From NCBI GenBank assembly GCA_027579435.1, contig JANBPK010000786.1, positions 26,115 to 90,114 of the forward strand: a stretch of 64,000 bases of DNA, read 5' to 3'. The notes beneath the pieces are model-generated. The model saw nothing but the letters and a program-made list of their open reading frames with translations. It did no database searches and was not told the DNA's origin. Positions 27,401 to 37,916 of this stretch are shown piece by piece. Made by a program: the position numbers and the translations under genes. The DNA comes from Candolleomyces eurysporus (lineage: Eukaryota > Basidiomycota > Agaricomycetes > Agaricales > Psathyrellaceae). Position 1 is the first letter of the stretch. Each line of letters starts with the position of its first letter.

Positions 27401-29847
27401 ACATGAGGTCGCCATCAACTCCATCAAAGACGCCAACCTTACGGTCCGAAATTCCCTAAAGCTTCTCATGCCCAGCGCTGATAGGTTATTTCTCANTTTT
27501 TTTAAGTCTCATTCGAGGTAAATGGATGCCAAAGCGAGGTTGTCCATCTGTTAGGCTCGATCATCTGGCAAACAAAACTCAGGGACAGGAGAGAACATCC
27601 TCAGAGGATTTGTCAGGAATTTCCTGGGGTTACTTACTCTTTTTCAACTAATTATTCCGACACAAGGTGAAAGAACTTTGACGGAGAAAACTCGTTCGCA
27701 AGGTGAATTTGCTCTGAAGGTTTCCCTGATTTTCTTCCAGTTCTCTAGTGGGCCTTCTCACTTGATTTATGCCCTCCATCTCCGCCATGCTCCATCTTGT
27801 CCTTGACGTTCTCAAACACGAGCATCCGTTGCCATCCAGCGGAGAAACTTCCATTTCCACCGCGGAGAAAGTGTTCAGATGTGATATAAATAATCTTTGA
27901 CAGTGGATCGCCCACTGAATGTGATGTGAAGAGTGTATCACCGTTCTCTGGATCCATGCAATCGCGGAGTGGCTCCTCTGAGTAGCTGCTCGTATTTGGT
28001 TCCGAACACTTCAGACATGTGAGCAATTCGGGAGTCGGGGTGATTTCATTCAGAGTCTAGACCTCCAGCGGAACGGGGGAAGGAGGGAAGGTCGTTGCTT
28101 TCGTGCGAGTGGCGACACTCAAGTAGTAAGTAACATGCCTCAGAATAGCGCGGGGTGGAGTATCAACAATTGCATCCCGCTACGAGCCACTGGGAACTCA
28201 TATTCTGTACTCCATCGCCTCACGGCATTGGAGAATGTCAGACCGTGCGTTCCGTCGCTCCTTTAGCGGAAGCAACACACCAGCAAGACAATATCACCGC
28301 CAATGAGATAGTGATTATCATATCTCGAAAGAAATGAACGGTTTCTGTCAAAGGTTCTCACCATTCGACGTCGTCATGAGACCGAGGAGCTCGAGAAGAA
28401 GCCAGGGTCCATGTCGGTAACTGCGGATGGTGGCGAACTCTGTCCTTCACTCAATCACAAAACAACTGGCATTCGCTTCGCTTCCTTGAAGGTTTCCTTT
28501 CAAGGTCAAAGAGAACAATCGATGAAAAGAAAAGGATAAGTTAGACTATGGATGCAAAATGTTGGGGAGATGATTCAATGGCGTTGACACCAACGTCAAA
28601 GATCTGGGAAGGCTAGAGCGTGTGGCGGACCTCAGTACTTTCAAAACCCCATTGTAATCGAAACCCGCGAACCAGTCGAGTTATTGTCTGTAAGATCATC
28701 GTCGCGTCAACTGCTGTGAACCCGGTACAGTATACGATGGAGACTCTAGTCAACTTCCGTAAGATACAGATAAAAAGCCTACTGAGAGATAATAGAAATC
28801 ATGATCCGTCCATTCCAGAGCATCCACAAAGACTGCCTCGCCAGAGGATATCTCCTTCAATTTACCGCTGCCAATTGAAACCTAGCCGACGTCGTGCTGC
28901 GTGTAACGCTTCTCGCCACAGAAAGGCCCATACGGGGAGATATTCCTGCAGGTGGCAGCGCTCCAGAACCCATGAATTACACTGTCACCCCGGATTTCCC
29001 ATTGGATGCCGACTACTAAAACGAGCCGTGACGTCAGAGGTATTGACGGGTCAAACTTGCCTTCCTGGTCCAGGATCTCTACCCTCTGACCCTTCACTCT
29101 GTGTAGACGAGCGTCCAGGATACTCATGCAAGCTCCGCCGCTGCATATGTATTGCGTTTGCTAACGATAGATCGACTCCCGAGCGCTGGCGGGACTTATC
29201 GATATTGTTATCTATATCCACATCTCTTGAGGGCATGGGCACGGCACGGTGCATGTGAAACGAAGTACTGGTGCTGGGGCGTAAGCTCATTGAATACCAC
29301 CACGAGACCTGTGATACTCACGGATGCCAGATAATTGCCCATGGGTCGTGGTAGGCGACCTTCGGATGGTATCTGCTATGTCTCTACTCCACCTCGTTCC
29401 CAATGATTGTATGGTACCATTACCTCACAGTTTTGAACTTGAGGCCTTGGGTTTTGATTCATAGGTTCCTGGACTAATGAGAATTGNAAACGCCCGACAC
29501 TGTCGGTAATAGTCTTGGCGCAGTCGACGTGGCCAACATTATCGTATACAAAGGGGCGACAAGCTCGAACGAACCAAGGTTGAACGCTCTCGACATTGGT
29601 CTCTCTCTCAAGGTAGAATTTTCCTCGATATGTCAATCCTCTTCCGCCGTTCCCCGGGCATCCTGGTCCACCTCGCTTACTGATTGCGTCAAGACCCCAC
29701 CTGCCAGCGGGAGCAAGTCCATCGGCGGCCGACAGCACGTTCTCCCAAGTCCCGGAAAACTAAGACTCCAAAAAAATGTGAAATAAATGTAGGTTGAACA
29801 GATATGAGACCGAGAACAGATCAGGAGGCCACAAAGAAGAAACTACC
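18470..29847. other. Gene-poor 11 kb region with possible fragments only
   Basis: I find no gene I can support. Several minus-strand pieces read fairly like coding sequence but do not join into a model: 27745-28026, 26681-26926, and 28750-29127, which is nearly open with one internal TAG. A plus-strand frame of 212 codons at 28620-29258 is Arg/Cys/His-rich and looks like the antisense of that last piece. No tRNA, rRNA or terminal inverted repeats were seen. Confidence 0.4.
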
Positions 29848-30955
29848 TTACGAGGGGTCCTGCTTAACCATCCAGTGGTCGTTCCGGGACTTCGACTGCC
29901 TCGAAGTGCTGCCACCCTTGTCGTTCTGAGGTACCTCCGCCACCCTTATCTGCTTCAGAATGCTTATGGCTTCGTTCCCGGTCTTCGGCCGTCTCAAACT
30001 ACTACCACACCAGTCGTTCTGAGGTGCCTCCGCCTCCCATTTCCGCTTCGAACTACGCGTAGCTTTGTTCCCAGACTTTGGCTGTCTAGAACTGCTACCA
30101 CCCTGGTCGTTCTGAGATGCCGTCTTACTCGCTTTGAACGACGTAGAAATCGAGTCACAGGCAACTCGGTACTGTCTGAAATGAACAGGATTTTGCGTTT
30201 TGTAGTTGCAAAACCAAGGCGACGGTGAAATTCAGGAGGTCCAGGAGAAGGGGTTCAGGAAAAGGGGCTTCAGTCTTTGCATCATCACGAGTCGTATTCC
30301 ACTGGCAGCCGTCGGAAGCTAGAGCGTCTTCAGAATATTTTCGAGAGTGCCATAGTTGTCCAGCTTGAAGAGTGAATGATGATTGACCCAACTTGACCCT
30401 CCATATGATTGAACATCTCTTGGGACGCGCTTTCTTTGAACACCCGCAATGTGTCGTTATACCACTTCTCGAGCAGGGTATTCCTGGGAATGTGAAGGGA
30501 CCTTAGCAAAGAGGTACCCAAGATCAATGTCTCGTTAGCCCTGCAAGTTTGATGTCCTCCTCGTCAGTGGCAAGTTGCGCCATGGGATCGACACCCCTCT
30601 TTCCAAGTGAAAGAGAGTTGAGGAGTGCCAGGAATGAGTGGGGTTGTTAGCGCCTTCGATAATGATAAGTCCAGGTCAATCAGCACCGATGATATAGACC
30701 ATAGAGTCGGTGAAGAAGATGAAGGTTCGCCACTGGCGGTTCAGAAGCTCCATCAAGCGGCCAGATATCCGAGCAAGAGTCTGGTTAGTATCCTGTGTTG
30801 TCAAGAGGAAGGAGGCGCCCCCGAATACCCCAACCTTCGTGGTCTTGACTCACCAACAAGTCCGCCATATCCAGTTGGGTCCGCCAATCCTCCAGAGATC
30901 CGTCGCTCCGCAGCTGGCCAGGGTATGTCGAAGGATCTAGGCAGTTTTTCTTCAT
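29848..30955 (-). pseudogene. Damaged or mis-sequenced gene with a repeat-bearing C-terminal tail
   Basis: On the minus strand an ATG at 30955 opens 34 codons (30854-30955), spliced by a good 61-base GT-AG intron to an exon from 30792 reading DTNQTLARISGRLMELLNRQ WRTF and onward to a TGA. Further blocks in shifted frames follow (DPMAQLATDEEDIKL, then an ETLILGTSLLRSL block, then DNYGTLENIL). The last open block, from about 30,220 to the TAA at 29848, contains three 31-residue repeats. At least two frame shifts and two or three in-frame stops prevent a clean model. The RQWRTFIFF region faintly recalls the FunK1 fungal kinase family, but no catalytic HRD or DFG motif is visible, so I do not assert that. 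It could also be a real gene with consensus errors. Confidence 0.35.
29870..30145 (-). repeat. 93-base tandem repeat, three imperfect copies
   Basis: The core TCGTTCTGAG (plus strand) recurs at 29921, 30014 and 30107, exactly 93 bases apart, with diverged but alignable sequence between. On the minus strand each unit translates without a stop to 31 residues that start QND, then a Gly/Ser run, then an R-x-x-K-(S/T)-G-N stretch and a charged segment. A period divisible by three and an open frame on that strand argue the repeat arose inside coding sequence. Confidence 0.85.
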
Positions 30956-30964
30956 TAGATACGG

Positions 30965-31839
30965 TCAGGATGATTGGAGGCGTTGAGAACAGTACAGTTG
31001 GGTAGAAGTAGTTAGAGATCCTCCTCCAACTGCACGAGGGAGAACGTGAGTGGGTAAACTAGCAAAATAGTGGGGCTTACGAGGGAGTTGTACATGTCCT
31101 TCTCGGTGACCCTTAACTCGCTTTTTCCTTTCATAGACCGCATAGCACTTCTCCACGACGAGGTCCTTGTCCCACTGTTTCCTCAAATTGAGCACCGCCG
31201 TGATTGGGACATTGGTGAAATATTTCCTGTTACCCAACGCCTCCGGGCGACACCCTCGTGGACGCTTTGGGGAACAGAGCTTCATATATCCCTTCATGGA
31301 CATGGGGGGCCACCATTTGTCCATTGATATCGGTGGATATTTATTTCTTGGTGTCGACTTCGAGAAAAACAACTTTTCGTCTTGCTCACAGGCGCCTGCC
31401 AGGACACGTGAGTACGATACACGGCGCGATGGTTATGAGACGAGTTACCTGGTTTCTGTTTTACAAACATTTTCTCTTCGACGAATAGTAGGAGAGTTCC
31501 AGCTAGTCGGTTTAGAAAATCGACAGCGTCATAGTGGATTCGGTATAAGCGGATTCCCCCGGATCCACCAAGCTCTAGCCAAGCAAGCACAAACTTATTG
31601 ATTTTGAACAAAGTTCTGTCGACAACTTCAATGCGAAAAAAGAAGGGACGGCGTCCAGGCGTGAAAGCGAAGTCATTCGATTTTTCACATTGTCGGAACT
31701 CCGTAACGGTCTGCGGAACCACCCTCTTTCTTGCAGTGTGATATACTCGAAGTTCATCTTTCTTGACGCTTGCCGTTGCATGGCAAGAAGACAAGGGTGG
31801 GGAAAGCTGCCACTTGTGTAGTGGGCCGTCAAGTGGCAT
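30965..31839 (-). CDS. Candidate three-exon gene, hypothetical protein
   Basis: Exons 31449-31839, 31081-31395 and 30965-31029 join through GT-AG introns of 53 and 51 bases. Phases agree and the total is 771 bases, or 256 residues ending at a TGA. The start is ATG at 31839 (MPLDGPLHKWQL). The protein is basic and aromatic-rich: RRPFFFRIEVVDRTLFKINK in the first exon, DKWWPPMSMKGYMKL and LRKQWDKDLVVEKCYAVYER in the second. No signal peptide, membrane span or known motif is visible, and I do not recognise the family. The splice consistency is the only support. A plus-strand frame of 144 codons overlaps it, which weakens the case. Confidence 0.4.
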
Positions 31840-33090
31840 GTTCTGCGGCCACTTTGGGGTCACTTATGTACACTTGCGGTAAGGCATTACCAAAAGCCCA
31901 TTTATGGGGAAACAATCTCATACTACGATTCATTTGACAGAAGCCATCTACGTCTTGTTGGCACAGAACCCTCCCCACATTATGTGTAGAATCGGGGATC
32001 AACCTTCTTGATTACTGTCCGCCCGAGTCGGTCGACCATTTAGCAAGACTGCCCTCGAGTTGTGGAAGACATGTCCGGGAGGGCGTCCCGGAAAGCGGCT
32101 CCAACAGTCAAGCCGTCCCGTACTCCTCGCAGGTGCTGCGGACCCTGAAGGTATGGTCACCAGTGCCCATTAACATCGGAGGTGGGTACACTATACCCAA
32201 GTATAGCATACCTCCTCAAAGAGGCAAGTCTCGCTCAGTGCAGCGGGTCGTGAAGGTGACGAGAGGGCTTCCCGTCGCTCCCCTCATTTGTAGGCTTCTA
32301 CCGTGCCATGAAATTACTTCAGGGAGTGTGCTGTCAGCAAGCATGGAGGTGCCTACGACCCCCACGTTCACCGGCACATGACAATGAATAGATGCCTTAT
32401 CCAAAGCCAAAAACAAGCGAGATGAAATGAACTGAAATGCGGGGTAATTAAGCGAACCTACTTATGTGTACCTCGCTGTCAACTGACTGCCTTCCTCCCT
32501 GAGGGGAGGCCGCGTAACCACCTTGGTTATAATCTAGGCCTGCTCTGCACCCTTTAGGTTCGAGTTATCAGCACGTAATGAACAGCGGACAATTTGAGCT
32601 TGCCGCAGGGCCGTTTCATTTTCATCTCGCTCTCTTTCAAAGTGTTCTTCAACCAGTCGAAACTGATTCTCCCGCCACAGGGTTCATACAGCAGTTACCG
32701 ATTCCAGAATCCAGTGAACGCGAAAGATAAGGGGAGGCGAAATAGCCGGTTGATCAAATCGTCGTTATTACAGCTAGATAGCAAAGAAGGGAAAAAACGA
32801 AATTAATGGATGCATTACATCTAATGATAAAGAGGAAATCGTCACGAGAACAGCCATGTCAGCCTTCCCCTCGCCGATGGTGATGGTCGAACCCAGGTTT
32901 CAATAGAGGTGTGTGCGTGATCATAATCCATCCGTGTTGAACGTTAAAACTCGTGTACATACTAGGCCCGCAGTGTGTGTCATGTTGGTGTCGTGCGGGC
33001 CGAAAGGAAGAAATGGTTGATAAATGACAGCCAGCGGAAAGATGCATGCAAAAAGGCTTGTCAAATCAGAGAGGTAAGGGAGGACGTGCC
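31840..33090. other. Intergenic region, nothing recognised
   Basis: Downstream flank of the permease gene and upstream flank of the candidate gene. No coding, RNA or repeat feature is visible. Confidence 0.5.
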
Positions 33091-35750
33091 TCATGACATG
33101 ACCTTCTGATTGTCTTTTTGGGTGGGGGCGTCTTGCGTTACGACCTCGACGCTGTCGTCGTGGAGGTTGGACTGGGGTCCGATATAGTGACGCCTGGCAG
33201 CGGCGAAGTACCAAATGCTGAAAATGGAACTCCCATTGAGTCGATGTGAAAGTTATAATAGGAAATACGCTTACTATGCAAGGATAATGACGCAGGCAGT
33301 GATAACCTTATATGGAGAGAAACGGGATTGAGAATCATACAATTGATAATTCGGTGTCAAGGGAAAGACTTACGGATGCGTAGTTCATAGTTTCCGGTGT
33401 AACAGGCAAATAAACCGGCAGCGAAAAGATGACGCAGATGAACAACGTCCACAAAATGCAGACAACGTTACAGAAGACGCCCAAAAATCCACTACCCATG
33501 TAGAAAGGGCCAGGTTTGAACATGACGTCTGGATGATTGGCAAACACCCGACGGCAGAAGATGGGAATGACATAACTCAAATCGAGTGCCATGGCCGTCA
33601 AGGAGAAGATAGCGCCAGCTGCAACAGGGGAGGCCAGATCGAGGAGTCCAGGCAAAATGGAAACGAAGGTCGTGAGCCAGATCGCGCGCAAGGGCGTGTG
33701 AGTCCTCTTGTTGTTCTTGCCAAAGTAACCAGCATCAGGCAGACCTGGGATCGAGGAGAAAGGTCAGCTTGCTGAAGAAACGATCTTGACTCATTTTGAT
33801 GTTCGAACACCCACCATGATCTCGACTGAAGGCGTAGAGTGTCCGCGACGCTGCTTGCAAAGCGGTTTGGACGACGAAGAAGGCGGTCATGCAAACGAAC
33901 ACCCAAATCGTCAAGGCACCACCCTTTCCAAGGCGGAGCACAAGGATCTGAAAGATGTCGCATTGGTATTGGCGATAAATTCAATTCAATTCAAGGAGTT
34001 GCTTACGTCCAAGAAGGCAGAGCCAGAGGAGGTTTCTTGAAGGGCCTCACTTCGAGGGTTCGCTTGTCAGACAAGTACTGACTTTCAACTTTGTTGATCA
34101 ACTCACAATGGTCCCGAGCAGAGGACGACGATGATGTTGAGGAGCCAGCCGATAAGACCGGTACCGATGACTGAGAGCTTGTGAGATTGGAGGCGTGAAA
34201 TCAAATGATGAGGGGAGCTGACCAGCAATGAAGATGGCGGAAGGCGCTACAGAAGACATTCAGTTCGAGACTTTTTCGTACAAAGCGCCAGGCCAACTTA
34301 CCCGCATACGCCGCACGCTTGACTTCCTCGCTAATCGATGGGTTAGAAGACTCAACCTTGATGCTACGTGCTATACCCTACTCACGAAATGTGCGCTGTT
34401 GCATCGTAATCTGTCATCTGAAGAACGCAGAACATCAGGATCGGTAAACGACAAGTATAATGGAATGATACTCACCGTCCATTGGACCGAAAGGAGACCG
34501 AATAGGAAAGCCAGCCCCGTGTTCCAACCTCCAGTCTGGTTAATGACACCTTCAGATCCAAAGACATATCTCGCGGGATGCATTTCAGATCGTGGCGTCT
34601 TCGCCAAGAGAGTAATGATGATAACTAATGAGATGGTGAGTTTAATTGAAAGGTCTCAATACCAGGTCTAGGCTTACTGAAGGTGGTTCCAAGATTGACG
34701 AAGACGAATCCTTTAGTGAGACCCGCCAAGTGCCGTGTAGCCAGTGAGTTCTAGCGGAACGGAAAGTCGGTCATCGAGATACTTCTAGACGGAAATCAGG
34801 CACCACGTACAAGTAGTCCATGGACGACCAGAAGACCAGCGAATAGCCCCACGGTTTTGCCCTGAAAGTCGATGCATGGAATCAGTACGGTTCGGAGTCT
34901 TTGTAGAGCAGAGCTCATACGGAGGTAATGGTGAAGTTGCCGTCCTAAACATGTTCATGAGTCAAAGGGAAGAGCTGGGGGCTTTAGATGGCAGCTTACC
35001 CGTCCAACGTTTGCAGCAGCAAGAATCATATTCGCCAATCCGAACTCCGTCGACGAGATACCAGCGATTTGTCCTAGAGATGGGGGCGTTCGATTATGAG
35101 GGGATCATTTTCCGAGGGGCAAGCAAGCATACCGAGAATGTTCAGCCATCCAACAAGCCACCCCACCCTCGCGCGATACGTCTTGGGGACTAGTTGTGCA
35201 GAAGCAGTGTATCTAGGGGATGACGTCAGTCTCGAAGAGGTCCTATATTTAAAAAAATCACTTACAGTCCACCGCAAGTGGGATACGCGCTAACGATTTC
35301 CGCAATACTGGCGCCAAGAGTGAAGCACATGGTCGCTCCCAGAATCCAGCACCATGTTACCTAACAAATGATTAAACGTCCAACTCTTCGTCACTTGTGG
35401 GAGGATAGGAACCTACACTGGAAGGGCCGCCGGTGAAGAGAGGAGTGTTGAAAGTCGTCGCGATACTGGAGCACAGGCCCTGTAGGAGTCGTCAATCCAA
35501 GGGAATGTGTCGCAGGAGCCGAAAAGGGGGGTCCATACCATGATACTGAAGGCGAAGCTGATCTGAGGGCGAACAGACGACGATTAGCTACTACAGGAAC
35601 TTCGAGGAAAGGGATACATACCGTAGCCAGGTTCGTGAACTCTCGCTTGAACGAGGGCTTGTACCCCAACGCCAACAGCTCCCTGTCATCCTCGTCCGTG
35701 GTCTCAATGGTGACCGACGCGGTATCGAGCTTTTTGTCGTCCGTCGACAT
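33091..35750 (-). CDS. Amino acid/GABA-type permease (APC superfamily)
   Basis: A multi-exon gene, about 15 exons by splice signals. It begins MSTDDKKLDTASVTIE, with a short acidic cytosolic N terminus, then LLALGYKPSFKREFTNLAT and ISFAFSIMG, the typical opening of fungal GABA/choline/polyamine permeases. Later exons give TWCWILGATMCFTLGASIAE, the SAYPTCGGLYTASAQLVPK segment, VIGTGLIGWLLNIIVVLCSG and QTALQAASRTLYAFSRDHG, which is the conserved R-x-x-Y/F-A-x-(S/A)-R-D-G loop. A long hydrophobic C-terminal half (FSLTAMALDLSYVIPIF) ends in WYFAAARRHYIGP and a polar tail stopping at TGA 33091-33093. It should be a 11-12 span plasma membrane or organelle symporter for amino acids or amines; the substrate cannot be read from sequence. 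Two exons are only 24 bases (35539-35562 and 34921-34944). Confidence 0.9.
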
Positions 35751-37916
35751 GGTTGATAGCAGGAAAAGGGTCTCGTCTGTTCAATACGACAGAGTGGTAT
35801 ACAAGTAGGGAAACCGTAGACAGCGGGAAACGGAGTGGGCTTCTAAAGGCTCCTTAGATTGGAATTGAATTGGCACCACGGGGTCCGAGTATACGTTGAA
35901 AGCTCGACGATAAGCCCGTCGTGGTCGCCGTCGGTGGAGGTGAGGGTCCGTCAGTCACACGACTGCTTGCTCAGACTGAGAAGAGGTCAAGAGGCAAGAG
36001 CTCGCCAGACAAAGACCAGTATGATCTTACTTTTGATTTTGATTGAGAAGCACATGCTTTCTCTATCCAATCCAGCATGTTGCATCTGAAAACTGCAGGG
36101 GTGGGTTTAACGAGAAATTTTGATCCTCAAAGCGTGGGAGGCGATAAGGTTATATGGACGCACCCCACCAATACCCCGGGTCCCCCTGGTTGCGTCGGAC
36201 TTGCACACCGTCCGAGGACTGAACGAGTTGGTATAGAGGTATCCTCCCTCCTCCTCGACCCGTCCGGGCTCACACTCGGCCTGCAGGACCAAGAGTTCAG
36301 CCCATCTAGACTCCTATGCAAGCCATAGCATGCACAAAGCAGTCCTGAATCCGTCGTCCCTCGGGCAAGGAACAGACATCATTCCGCGTTGGAAATGGTT
36401 TATCCAGCATACCGCACTGACTGCCGAGCGTCATCGTCCGGACAGCTTCGACAACATCCCTCCTTCTTTTCATTCCTTCTCTGCGCCTAGCTGCACCTCT
36501 ACTGTGGGTCTGTGGCGTTTTAAAGCCCCGTTGTAGTGAGATGGGGCGTCGAACGCATGGTGTGCTCACCTTGGTAGTCGACGAACGGAGAAAAGCCATA
36601 CGAGCGATCCGGAAGCTGCCTTGCTGGCTCCCGATCATTTTGCTTGGCAACTGCAGCCACCACAGTCAGAGCAGGAAACAAGGAAAGTGGAGGGAAGAAT
36701 GGAGCTCAAAGATAACTCAGCTGTTATTGGAAGTGGGGTCAGTATGCCGAAGGAGTTACCCACACCTCATTCTATTTTTTCCAACCATCGGAGCCGGCAC
36801 CAGGAGGCTGGTCCGAGTCTACAAACTCTGGGGGTTTGCAGATAAGAATCATATTGGTATTATATCATACGTAGAACGACATAATCGACAGATTCATGGA
36901 TATAGCTACTACTCTTACGGTACTTACTTTTGTAGCCCGTATCGTATCATCTACGGCCAAAGCCCAAGGCAAAGAGAATTGAAAGACGACGAGAAAATGG
37001 GGGAAAAACTAACTAGCTAAAACGTATTGTTGGTAAATAACATACAGCAAGAAAGCAAAGAGGACAGCAAAGCGAGGAGATAATAGACAGCGATTCGAAA
37101 GCGAGAACGAGAACGACGACAAGNAAAAAAGGCGTTTGGCTAACCAGTCATGAAAGACGCACGCGCAGTAATCCATATAGAGTGAACGAATAAATAGAAA
37201 AACATGCAATGCGTGGACGANGGGGGGGGAATACGATGGACATTGAGAATGCAAAACAGAAATGCACGCTAAAATGTTACACTTGCCTCAAAAGAACAAA
37301 CAGACAGACAGGAGAGGAAAACGGAAGTCGGAATGCATCCTATCACGTAGCCGCGACAGGCACTCGTCTCCGAGGCGTTGACGCCACTATGGCTGATCTC
37401 CGAGTACCGACTAGCCTACATAACTGGCGCTCGGAGGGTGACAGTGTGTTAAGTAGGGAGAAATAGACCTCTTAGGACTTTATTTCGGGGTCTAAGTGGA
37501 ATTAGCTGAAAGGGCTGACAGTACTTGAGAGAGAGGAGTGCCCCCGAGCATGCATGAATCTTAGCAAATCGCAAGTGCATTCGTTCTACCGAAATTGTCG
37601 ACATGAGACGGAGATATGTGTTAAAAGTATGCATGGTGAATGAGTGATATGCGTGCGTATAATAGTCGGAGAGCTGGCAGCTCGTCTATGCCACCTTCGA
37701 AGTCCCGAAAAAGAACGAAGGGGGATACAACTAAGTGGGCATGTAAGCGAAAGGAAAAAAATCCAAACCAGACAATGCAGACGATAACAGGGGTAATGCG
37801 ATACACTAGAATTAACTAGAAAAGGGTATAAAGGCAGTGAAAAAACAGTCGGGGAGCAAGGGGTTTAAAATACGCTACCAAACAACCTCCTCTGCTGTTG
37901 CTGCTTAGGCTGGGGA
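35751..37916. other. Intergenic region between permease and mgm1, containing repeat copy 1
   Basis: It holds the permease promoter side (35751 to about 36100), then the first copy of the 1.2 kb direct repeat (36189-37385), then about 530 bases of mgm1 3' flank. No independent gene is seen. Confidence 0.6.
36189..37385. repeat. 1.2 kb direct repeat, copy 1 (carries 3' end of the coiled-coil gene)
   Basis: It aligns in the same orientation with 41416-42607. Over 36845-36978 versus 42061-42194 I count three substitutions in 134 bases; other parts also have small indels. The right end (37343-37385) holds, on the minus strand, the stop codon and last ten or so codons (PRRRVPVAAT) of the gene whose intact copy ends at 42565. 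Similarity stops abruptly after 37385, inside coding sequence, so this is a truncated 3' gene fragment plus its downstream flank. Confidence 0.9.

Noticed and set aside
28620..29258. Plus-strand open frame of 212 codons
   Set aside because: Arg/Cys/His/Ser-rich composition without any motif. The opposite strand reads better as coding over 28750-29127, so this is probably an antisense shadow.
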